A stretch of DNA of 64,000 bases from Anaeramoeba flamelloides (Eukaryota > Metamonada > Anaeramoebidae): positions 2,852,501 to 2,916,500 of the forward strand of contig JANTQA010000051.1 of assembly GCA_027625915.1 (NCBI GenBank). The letters run 5' to 3'. The notes beneath the pieces are model-generated. The model ran no database searches and was not told the origin of the DNA. It saw only the letters and a program-made list of their open reading frames with translations. Within the stretch, counting starts at the first letter, position 1. Each line of letters opens with the position of its first letter. Both the position numbers and the translations under genes were made by a program. Shown here piece after piece: positions 44,611 through 55,400 of this stretch.

Positions 44611-45044
44611 TTTTCTCCCCTTTTAAATCAGAATGTGGATTATAAGTTTATGTTTAATTAAAAACGATTTAAAACTACCCACCACAATTTACCAATTATC
44701 AAATCTTAAGTCTTTTTTTTTTGAAATATAATCGAAACATAATTCCAAAAATTTGGACACAGTTTAAATAGTTGAAAGAATAGCAAAAATCAACTTTACA
44801 TTCAATTTGGAAATAATTTTGATATTATAAACAATTTTATTTTTGGTCTTTTTTGTTTTTGTTTTCATTTACTTTTTTTCAGTTATATAAACTATTTCGT
44901 AAGATCTTGAAAAAATTTTTTCAATGGTTGATAGACATTTATTGTTGAGTTTGTTGAATAGAAAAACATATATAATTAGCTGATGTTATCATATCATTTG
45001 ATTGATCAACAATTTTTGGTGAAATTTCAACATTTTTTTTTTTT

Positions 45045-45160
45045 TTTTTATTGAGGAGTAAGTGTATATTACACTCTAAGTGTCTTTTTACTTAAATTCC
45101 CTTTTAGAAATTTAAGCGTAAAAATCATAGATTTTATGATTATTAATTAACCCAAATATT
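45045..45160 (+). repeat. Repeat family 5, partial copy
   Basis: Only the first ~110 bp of the family-5 element (TTACANTCTAA-T-TC-TTTTACTTAAATT, then CATAGATTTTA) is present; compare 52440-52845. Confidence 0.65.
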
Positions 45161-45485
45161 TTTAAACTATCATAATTTAAAATTATTACATTAAAATTTA
45201 ATTCTTGTAACTTTTCAGAAAAGTTAATCCATCATTTTCATAGGAAAAGAACATAACCATAAAAAATGATCAATGTTTTCTATATTTTCTTCTGTTCATA
45301 TTTAAAACATAAAGGACAAAATTGGTTTGAATTTTTATGTAAAGTCTATTTCAAAATAATTGGCCCATTAAAAATCAAATTTTAGAAATATATATGATTA
45401 TAAATTAAGTTATATATTAAAATAAAAAAATTACTATTTTTTCTTATTTTATTTTGAAGAGAGGAAACTAGTTTCCTCGTACATC

Positions 45486-45600
45486 CGTTGGGATTTTTTT
45501 AAGTCTAAGAAATAAACCGAAAATTAATTTAATTTTATTTTTATTTCTTAAATTAAAAAAGACCTAGGCACTTGACGGCACTCTACGGCACTTTTCCTAA
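45486..45600. repeat. Hairpin module A with GC-rich tag
   Basis: The stem TTTTTTTAAGTCTAAGAAAT faces its near-inverse ATTTCTTAAATTAAAAAA about 40 bp on. It is followed by the tag CCTAGGCACTTGACGGCAC and CTCTACGGCACTT. It abuts the 3' end of the reverse-strand LINE at 45600-47720. Confidence 0.7.
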
Positions 45601-46076
45601 TTTCTAAATTTTTGTTTAGAAATTTTAATAAAGAGTCATAATTTTCTTTATCCTTAATTAATGATAAAATAAATAATGAGTCTTTGTTTTGAATAATATC
45701 TTGATTATTATTCTTCAATTGCTTATTATTTGTGTTTATTTGAATTAATTCATTAATCCAAATTTTTTGATTTTTTCCATAGAATGGGTAGCCCCAAATG
45801 AAAAAAAAATTACTATTTTAATATTCAGTTCTTTACGTTTGGTATATTTTTTTTTTGTCAAAAAATAAAATAAATAAAAGTAAAAACAAAAATAAATAAC
45901 AATCGGGTCATTTATGTGGAAATTTAGTTTATTATATAGTAATATCTATTTAAGTAATTGGTAAATATACTGAAATATATAAAGTTGAGCTTGATGAGTA
46001 ACTTAAATTTCTTTGATTAATAAATAAATGTTTTTGGTTTTTAATTATTCCGAAATATTTTTGTGGATTCTCGTAT

Positions 46077-46430
46077 AGTGCCGTCATTTGCACAAGTTTT
46101 CTTGAGGTTTTCTGTTTTATTGTTTAACTTGTTCTAGGTTTTTTTTTTTGCTTTTTGAAATAAAGAGAAAATTTTAATAAATTTTCCGTTTATTTCTAAA
46201 GTAAAAAAAACCTAACGAAAATCTATTGATTATCCAAATAAATAAACAGAAAACTCAAGAAAAGTTAATGCGGTTTTCCAGAATTTAAAAAAATATAGTA
46301 AAATCTTTGATTTAACTCAATTCTTTTAAATTCTGGAAAACCTAACGGAGTTTTTTTTTAATTCAAGAAATAAATTGAAATTTTTTCAAATTTTATTTTT
46401 ATTTCTCAAATTAAAAAAAAAGCTAACTAC
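46077..46430. repeat. Cluster of three hairpin modules inside a LINE copy
   Basis: Three fold-backs in a row: 46134-46210 (AGGTTTTTTTTTTTGC.. against ..GTAAAAAAAACCT), 46273-46342 (GGTTTTCCAGAATTTAAA against TTTAAATTCTGGAAAACC, perfect 18-bp stem) and 46343-46425 (TTTTTAATTCAAGAAATAAA against TTATTTCTCAAATTAAAAA). They are joined by CCTAACG and bounded at the left by AGTGCCGTCATTTGCAC. The LINE coding match stops at one side and resumes directly on the other. Confidence 0.8.
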
Positions 46431-47319
46431 ACATACAACTTGTAGAATTCAAAAAAGCATTAAACTTATATTTAAATATTTCATTCTTAAGAATTTTTAA
46501 ATTTTCGGGATTCTAATTAATTTTATTGTTAATTCTTTGATTAGATGTAATTAGTTTTATCAGATAAATTAGAGATAATTTTTTAATTTATTTTTTGAAT
46601 TTGTATTTCTTTTTATAATTGAAATTACCATTTTTTCAAATTTAAATTCTGTAATATAAATAAGAATTGGGATGTGTGTTTATTTTGTCTATTTCGGTAA
46701 TGCATGTATTTATCCACGGGTTTAAATAGTTTGGTGTTGCATTTAATAATTTTCTATTTCGAATCCGTATATTAATTGGCTTTATATAAAAGATTTAAAT
46801 AATCTAATTTTTAAATTATTTTTTAGTAAATTTACTCTGAATAATCGTTTATAATTATAATAAGTTTCTTTTTTCTTTTTTAGTTTATATACTAAATGTG
46901 AGATTGTTTCCAAATATTTAATCCTTGATAAATCTTGAGTAATATTGTTTTTATCTTGATTATTTTTTAATCCGAATTGGACATTTACACGATATATTAA
47001 AATTAATTTTGTATTTATTTGATTTATATTCTTTTTATGATCAAAATTAAATAATCAACAAACATTTGATATTGATCTGTTATTGATAGTTTTTTAGTAA
47101 AAGAAAATGTGAAATGAGTACAAATATGATAGGTGATAATGGATGGTCTTGGTATGTACCGTGTCTTTCCCCTTGATAATAGTTTTATAAAATTTTTTTT
47201 TAAAATAATTTTTTTATTGTTTTTCTAATTATTTTAAAATTGATTGAGTCAAAGCATTTTGCTATATCAATCATTATAATATAAGTTTTATTTTTCTCAT
47301 TTACATTATTTTTTTATCC

Positions 47320-47323
<4 letters not shown>

Positions 47324-47371
<48 letters not shown>
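47324..47371. repeat. (TA)n microsatellite
   Basis: An uninterrupted TA run of about 48 bp within the decayed LINE. Confidence 0.95.
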
Positions 47372-47374
<3 letters not shown>

Positions 47375-48016
47375 AAACGTTTAATACCACGATACAAGTA
47401 TCAGTTTTTTTTTTTTTTTTTGGAAAAACAAACTGTGATTTATGAATGTATTCTCAACATGACTCAATTAGATAGAACTTTTTAAGGAATAATCTTAGAA
47501 AACTTTGATTAATTGAAATTTTTCTTAAGTTTAAAGCTACTCCTTCTTTTCATTTTTTGTGAATAAATAAAATTGATCTTTTTTTGATATATTCAATAGT
47601 TGTATCAATTGGGGGTCATTAACCATTTATTAATTTTATTTTGAATTTTATTTAGAAATCTTTTATAATCTTCATTCTCAAATTTCAACAAATTTACCAA
47701 TATATTTTTTGTTCAGTGGTTTCATAATTTTTGACACAATCATTTTTTTTTTTTTGGTTTTTAATTTTTTTTTTTATTTGGATGAAAATAAGTGCTTATA
47801 AATAAACTCAAATACAGTGAAATTTAAATGTTGTTAGTAATTACTTTTGTAAAAATACAATAAATTCGGAGTTTTTTTTGAATATTTTTGATTTTTGAGT
47901 TTGTCTTAATTTTTGGAATCGAGTTTAGAAAAAAAACAAAAAAAATGGGGGGTATTTAATTTATTGTTGACAAAAAAAATTTTGGTTTAACAAGGATCAA
48001 AATACATAATAAAATA

Positions 48017-48209
48017 CAGCCAGTTCCACTTTTAAGGTGCAAACTTCAATGAAAAATAAGCAAGATAAAATTCTCTTATTTAGGTACAAAATTCATATTC
48101 TAGGAAAATAATTTGTATAAAAAAAATTCCAAATTTTGTGCCTTTATTTGAGATTTATTTGTGCCTTAAATTTCGTTCAAAGTTTATGCCAAAAGTTTGA
48201 AACTGACTG
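48017..48209. mobile_element. Palindromic mariner-like MITE, copy b
   Basis: Same element as 13268-13471. Ends CAGCCAGTTCCA and TTGAAACTGACTG are flanked by TA on both sides. Shared inner string AAATTTCGTT-AAAGTTT. Confidence 0.85.
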
Positions 48210-48591
48210 TAATTGAATTTTTATATATTTTTAAAAAATAGATTTTTCTGATTGTATAAAAAAAAGGGATAACAAAAGAAGAGTAAGAAAATACGAAAAC
48301 TAAATTTTAAAACAAAAATACCAAAATTATTGATTTAATATTTTTTACAAAAAACCAAAATTTCTGTTAGAGAATTTAGACAATCGGGATACATTTTTAT
48401 AATTGATCTCTGTGTTCATACAAAATAAAACAACTGAACACTTTTCTTCACTTTTATTATTAAAATGAAATCTAAATTTATATTTTAAAACTAAAAACAA
48501 TCACCTACCCAGATGAATTTCTTCTTTTAAAAAAACTGATTTCAATATTTTCACAATCTCCTCAATAGCTCTATCAAATTTCTGAAGTAGA

Positions 48592-49053
48592 TACATTCAA
48601 AATGAAAAACTTAAGTACACACAAATTCTGTCCTTTCTTTTTGGTTCAGAGTCTTTCAATCCTTTATTCAAAGATGAACATAAATATTTTGAAAAATACT
48701 GTTTTTTAGGAATTTTCAGTTTTGTTTCTATTTCTTCTTTTTTGTAAATACCTGCTTTACCACAGAATAGAAATGAAGAATGGTATTCATTTATGGGGAA
48801 ATTAATAAATTAACTGAGTAAGGATTAATTTCATACTAATTACCGACGAAACCAAAAAAACTAATTGGATAAATATCTTCTTGGTTATTTTTCTAAGATT
48901 AGGTTAGTGAGGTTTTTGAATAATAAAAAAAACGAAAAACACTATTTTTCAAAATATTTATTTTCATCTTTGAATAAAGGATTGAAAGAGTCTGAACTAA
49001 AACGAAAGGAGGGGATTTTTGTGTACCTAAGGTTTTCATTTTGAATGTCAATA
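48592..49053. mobile_element. TIR element (MITE), ~460 bp
   Basis: Arms of about 120 bp: ATTCAAAATGAAAA, then TCTTTCAATCCTTTATTCAA and ATATTTTGAAAAATA in the left arm, inverted in the right. The interior has no open frame. It ends about 400 bp before the Sel1/BTB start codon. Confidence 0.8.
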
Positions 49054-49457
49054 CTTTGTATTTTGAAAATTTTTTGGAATTGAAAACTTGTAAAAAATTT
49101 CAAAAAGTACGTTTAGACACTTTTATAAGAAAAAATAACCACCTGGATCCTTAAATAATTCAATTAAAACTAATTTCTGTTTTTTAAAAGTTTTCCAATT
49201 TGATGAATTATTCCAAATCAAAATGTCCTTTGAAAATATTCTAATTTTTATTTAAAGTCGAAAGGGTTTAAAATTATCGACATTTTATTTTTTTTAAAAT
49301 AATTAAATTATTTTTAAACCTCAAATTAACCAAAAGAAATTAAGAAACAACCCTTGTTTCAAAATTAATTATTAGTTAGACATTGAACAAATATTGAAAC
49401 ATAAATTTCTTGTTGTTTATATCGGAAAAAAAGATTCTTTTTACAAAGTATTTATTA

Positions 49458-52400
49458 ATGGACATTGAAAAACTCAAATCAAAAGCCAAAACAAATTCCA
49501 AATTAAAGACAAAACTTGGATTTCTTTATTTGGAAGGTCTTGAGGTTCCACAAGATTTAAAACGAGCTTATCAATTATTCCATATTGCAAGCTACGAAGG
49601 GGATAATAAAGCAAATTATTGGCTAGGTGAATGTTATTATGTTGGTTTGTATGTACACCGTAACTATTCAACAGCGTATCGGCTATTTAAAGCTGCAGCA
49701 GAAAAGAAAAACCCAAGAGGTAAGACTTTTATCAGAGTAAAAAAAAAAATCAGATCAATAACAAATTTTTTTCCAAATAAAGAAAAAAACTCCTATTACA
49801 AAAGCTCGTAGATTGGTGGTGTTTTTAAAACTGTCATTTCCCAAAATATAGATTATCCCTCAAATTTGTTATCTCAAATACAACACAAAGATATTCGTCC
49901 CAAATTTAATGAGATCTTGTGCGAAAAAATTCTCATTTTGTAGTGATCAAATTTTCATATTTTCCGAAAAAATTATAATTGTCTCATTTTGACCATTTTG
50001 AGATTCGTAGTTTATGTTTTTTCATGGAAAACAGAAGTTTAAAGGAATATAACTGATGAAATAATAATTTTCAATTTGTTTTCAATCTTATTTCATATAA
50101 AAAATTTTATCATTATTTTCAAAATTATTTGAGAAAGTATAATGGTATATTCTTGTCAAAATTAGTGAAATCGAAATAGTTATATTCTTGAAGGTTTTTG
50201 AAGAAAATTATAAAATAGGAAAAAAGTTAAGTTTCATTTTTCGCCTTTGGTAGCTGAATTGATTACAAAAATATTTCAAAAATTGGTTATTCTTCAATGA
50301 ATAATCACTTTATTTTGAAACAAATTTGTTGGTAAAAACAATCTATCTAATAACTCGGTTGGGGTTTATCAACTCAATACTCAATGGTTTTCGAAATTTT
50401 TTTTGCCATGTAGTATTTCAAATGACGAGACTAATTGAAAATATTTAAAAAAATTAGTCACATCAAAAGCAAAATAAGGGTTTCTAACAATTAAGGAGTT
50501 TTTTCAGTTTTTATCGTTTTATAACTATCGTGTGTTGTAACAACGAATTGTGAAGAAAACCTCATTGGGAAAATAATGACAATTTTGATCTTTTTCCATT
50601 TGTTAAGGGTAGTGGTGTTAGTGGAATACAAAACTAATCATAATATTTATTTCAAAAAGTTTGTTTACGAAGAAATTCAAACAAGTACAAAAATTTTTTT
50701 CTAACTATTTCCATTATTGAAAATCTGATAACTTTCACTTTCAAAACAATTCTTAACAAGGAATATTTTGAAGATCAACAAATTTTTCAAAATTTCATAA
50801 TATTAAAAAATAATAAAATCCTTGGCCCATTTTTATTTCAACTAACCATTAGGGAAAAAAAAGTTCAACATAGTTTTCCATTCGGAAACTTAATAAAAAC
50901 TAAAAACATAAACTAAAATCAATTCAAAGAAGAAACCAAGTAGCTCCAAATAATAATATATTATATTATTTTCATTCAATCGAACAAAAACAATTTAAAT
51001 CTATTTTATCAAAATCAAAATACACTTGATTGGTTTTGGAGATCCTCAAAAATCTTGAATTTTTTCAACAAATTGTTAATAAATGATTATTCAAATAACA
51101 ACTCTTGGCCAAAAGGTAGTATTGAAAAAACTTTTTTTGTCTTGAATCCTCCCTTTTGTCTTTAATCATTTATTTTTTCTAATATTATTAAACATTGCAA
51201 AATACAGGGAACAAAATTTTCATTCAGCTTCCCAAAAAAAGCATTTAAAAATCCTGAAACATTTAAAATTTTTAATAATTCCAAAAAGAAACTTAAATTA
51301 TTAATTAAACTTTAAGAATTTCATATTTTGATGATTTATTTTAATTCTTGAGGGTAGATGTGATTTTTTTGGAAAGTTGAATCAAAATTTTGATCATTTT
51401 ATTTTGCAATTAAGAGTATTAGATCTTATTTTTCAAATTCTGTTGGTACCCAATTAAAAATCATGTTGAACAGTTTTTCCTGTTTCGCTTTTTTTCCTGG
51501 ATTTTAAGGTAAAAAAATTTTCAAAAGAAAAAATTAAGCAAAATTTTCTCCTCTTAACTTATATTGGGATTTATCGTTGCAGTATTGATTACTTATTAAC
51601 TTTTAGGAGTAAATTTTACTCGCAGCTGTTGAAAAAAAGCGAGTACTAAAAGTTTTCAAAAGTTGTACTTAATTCTGACTAATTTAAACAGATTAAACAG
51701 TTTTATTAACTTTTTATAAGAGGTTTAATTTCGATAATTTTGTAATCACTGTATCAATTTTTTTTAATGTTTGTTGAAGGAGCAATTTGTAAACCATTAG
51801 AAGAATTTGAAAAAAAACATGAATAATTTGAAAGACCTAAAAAATGATAATTTTTTAAAAATAATAATAAATGAAATTATCCAATTTTATGTGAATTTTA
51901 ATATTTTATGTGTATGTACATGATATCACTAAAAAAAAATTATTTTTTTAATTTTGTTGCTTGAAAAAAAAAATCTATATTTAAAACAATGAATTCTAAA
52001 GTCGTCCAAAGTATCTAAAAAACTTTTTTTGTTAAAAATTATATTGAGAAAAATTAATCGAAAAATCATAACTTGAAAAAAAAATTATTTCTTGGGTAAA
52101 ATAATGGATTTATACTAAAACAGGAAAAAATATTTTAAAACTATTATTAAAAGAATGGTAACAAAATAGAAAATAAAGAAACATTAATTGTTAAAACAAA
52201 TGTAATAAAAGGGGTTTTTAGAATTTCACATAAATCAAGAATAATTTTTTTAAAATCAAACCAAATAATTTACTCATGCAATACTTTTATTTGAATAAAT
52301 AATCGATGTTACAATAGCATATGTACTGAAATTAATCATTTTCATTAACCTTGCAATTTTTAATAATAATTCTTCAAAAAATTTTTATAAAAATATTTAA

Positions 52401-55400
52401 AAAAAAATTCTTTTGATTTTATTAAATAAAAGAAAAATATTTATTGTTGGAAGAAGTATAAATTACAGTCTAAATATCCTTTTACTTAAATTTCCTCAAA
52501 GGTGATTTAAGAACAAACTCATAGATTTCACGATTTTTCACGCGAAAGACATAACCAAATTTTTTTATTTTTAAAAAGCAAAATGGGAAAATTGAAAAGG
52601 GAAGAAAAAAAAAAAGAAATTTAAAAAGGGTTTATAAGAAAAAATTGGTTAAAAATTAAAAAAAAAACTAAATTAATTGTATCTTTAATTAAGGACTCCC
52701 AAATTTACAACCGCGAAACTTTTGGTTGATTTGATAATTTGATAATTGAACATTCATGATCAATTATCAAATTATTAAGTTGTTGTAATTTATTTTTGTT
52801 TTGATCTTATTTGGTTTAAACCTTTGAACCTTTTTAGACTATGCTTTTTTGTTTTTATTTTAAAAGTACCCACACTTGTGGTATTTCAGTATCATGGTAT
52901 ATTGACTACTTGGTATTTTTTGTTTGTAAATCTTCTACATAATAAAAAGAAAAATCAGCAGGAAAAAAATGGAAAAAAATTAAAAAAGTATCGTTTTATT
53001 TATACATACTTATGAATATGTGGGTTTCCCACCTAATTATCGATCTTTCCGAATAAACAAAACCTTTCCAACATTTTTTCTTCAATTTTTATACGCTGAG
53101 GTACAATATTTCAAGTATTTAGTGTCAAAAAAAACAATTTGGTTTTCAAAATTAGATACATGGGGTGATGTTTTGAATTTATTATATAAATATAAAAAAT
53201 AAGTAAGCTAAATTTCAAAAATAGGGTCATCATGAGTATTTTCTAAATTATTGGTATATGTGTTGCGTTGACCAAATATTCTGAACCCAATATCATTTAA
53301 AAGTTATTATTGAATATTTAATATCAAGAAACAATCTTCTTTTAATGAAAATTTCCCAAAGTTGAATTCATTTTTTTGCAATTTTTCTTTCAAAATGATT
53401 CCATATTTTTATTTTTATGTTGAATGAACAAGAACATTTTTGAAAACCGTTAATATTCAAAAGATGAGATTAATTAACATTGGAGAAAGGGTTTGTAAAA
53501 TTCAAAGAAAGTAAAACACCCAAGAAGTGTTTGCTTCGAAAACAAGTATCAACCAAATTTGCTTTAATGGGTTACAATGGTTCCTTGAAAAGTGAATAAA
53601 TAGAGAGATCAAATAAGATCTTCTTTTCTCTTTCATTTGGAGACAATGTGATGAATGTGAACGTATTCATTTTATCTTTTTTGTACACTCAAAAAATTGT
53701 TTTTGTTTTCGTTTTCTTTTCTTTTTCTTTCTTTTGTTGAGATTCTTTTTATCTTGAAAAAGGTATCAAGGAAAGTTTGGGTTGATACCAAATGGGTAAA
53801 TAGTAAAAATCTGATAACTCTGATGGAAAGTTGTTTCAAAAGGTTCTTGGAAGCAATGGTGAATCTTAAATGGATAATTTTAAGATGAAAAATCATTTCA
53901 AAAATAGGGTCAAATTTATTTTTTTCTTTATGGGTTTCTTTTCTCTATTCTTTTATTAGAAATAATAATTAAAACAGAAAAGGGTGTTTTAGACAGTTAT
54001 TTTTAAGCTTTAAGTTCTGATTTTTCTGGGTTGAGTTTTGGTATTCACTAAATGAGAAACTACAATTTTTTTTCAATCAAAAATTTGCCCCTATTTTTGA
54101 AATTAAGCTTAAATGAATACAAAATTGAAAATATTTATCTTGTAACAAATGATATTCAAAATTTTTTTGACTCTATTCATCATTTTTTGATTTATCACTC
54201 AATTAATAAATTTATCAAAAATGAAATTTGTAAAAAATTTCTAATTGAATATTATTTAAAAAGGGAGAATATATATTTACCAAGGAGATTCGTTATTTCC
54301 ATTATTAATTACCTTTATTTCTCCTTTTCTTTTAGAAAAAAAATCAAATGATTAGCATTTGGTGAACTGATATTTGCTTATGATTTGATATTAATAATAT
54401 AAGGATCAATTATTGGAATAAACTATCAATTTATAATATATATATATATAATAAAAGATTTTCTTATGAAACCAAATAACGAATAAAATTAATAAAAACT
54501 TTAATACCAAAAGAAATTTTATATATTGTGATTTGGTTAGACAAAAAAAAAAAACATCTGATATTCAACTTTGAAATATTTGATAATAATTTTGAAAAAT
54601 TTCTCTATATCTTTATAGAAATGAATTTTTCGAATGGGTTTAAAATTCCATTCTTTAAAGTGGTTTTTACTAAGTCAACTCTTATATGGATTGGAAATAT
54701 TTGACTTCACAAAATCTGATATCAAAAAAATTGATGTATTTATTAATAAAAAAAAAAATAGAATCAGTATTATTTCAACACATATTCCCCCAAAACTTAT
54801 ATATAAAAGTGAAGCAAAAATTGACTCAGCAAGAATCACAATTGACAAAAGAAAATTTAAATTAATCTAAAAATTAATAATTCTAGAATTAGATAAACAA
54901 ATTTATCTTCTTTCTTAAATTCAGAAAAAAGGAAGTAGAAAATATTAGTTGGAAATTAAAAAAATTAAAAGAATTAGCATATGAATTAGAAAATTACAGA
55001 ATAGATTAAACAAAAAAAATATCGAAAATAGCTGGAGCTGGAAATGTCTTTAGGTTTTTTTTACTTTTTGAAATATAAAGAAAATATATTTATTTTTCTT
55101 TTCATTTCTCAAATTAAAAAAAAAAAAAAAAAAAAAACCTAGGTACTCTACGGCACTCTAAGTACTTGATCACACTCCTCAAAATTAAAAAAAATAATTA
55201 TCATACAGAAAAATATTAACAAACAATTGTATCGTTAAGTACAGTGTTTTTTTTTTAATTTAAAAAATTATAAGAAAATTTCAATAAATTTTCGGACTAT
55301 TTCTTTAATTAAAAAAAAAATTTTGAAAAAAATAAGAGAAATTTTAAATTCCTCCTTTAAATGTTAAGAAAAAAAATTTTTTTTTTTTCTCTGAAAAATT

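Larger units (their letters stand above)
45600..47720 (-). mobile_element. Decayed LINE copy (reverse), interrupted
   Basis: On the minus strand the translation follows the 28-31 kb LINE piece by piece: reverse-transcriptase motif A near 47260 (TYIIMIDIAKCFDSIN against VTIDIQKCFDSIH), GTYQDHPLSPIIFVLISHFL near 47150, LKIRLFKSFI-SQLIYGFEI near 46780, NPENLKILKNEIF near 46490, and the C-terminal FIWGYPFYGKNQKIW near 45800. Many stops and frameshifts. The FADD box is not recognisable. A TA microsatellite (47324-47371) and a cluster of hairpin modules (46077-46430) sit inside it. The 5' end is missing. Confidence 0.8.
42842..49457. other. Gene-free region between the Ras-BTB and Sel1/BTB genes
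   Basis: Holds two copies of repeat family 6 (43560-43980 and 44190-44610), a partial family-5 copy (45045-45160), hairpin modules (45486-45600 and 46077-46430), a decayed reverse-strand LINE (45600-47720), the second mariner-like MITE (48017-48209) and a TIR element (48592-49053). No host gene found. Confidence 0.65.

Noticed and set aside
53697-53896. Overlapping opposite-strand frames of about 65-75 codons
   Set aside because: Low complexity from a TTTTCTTT-rich stretch inside the Sel1/BTB intron; no family signal on either strand.
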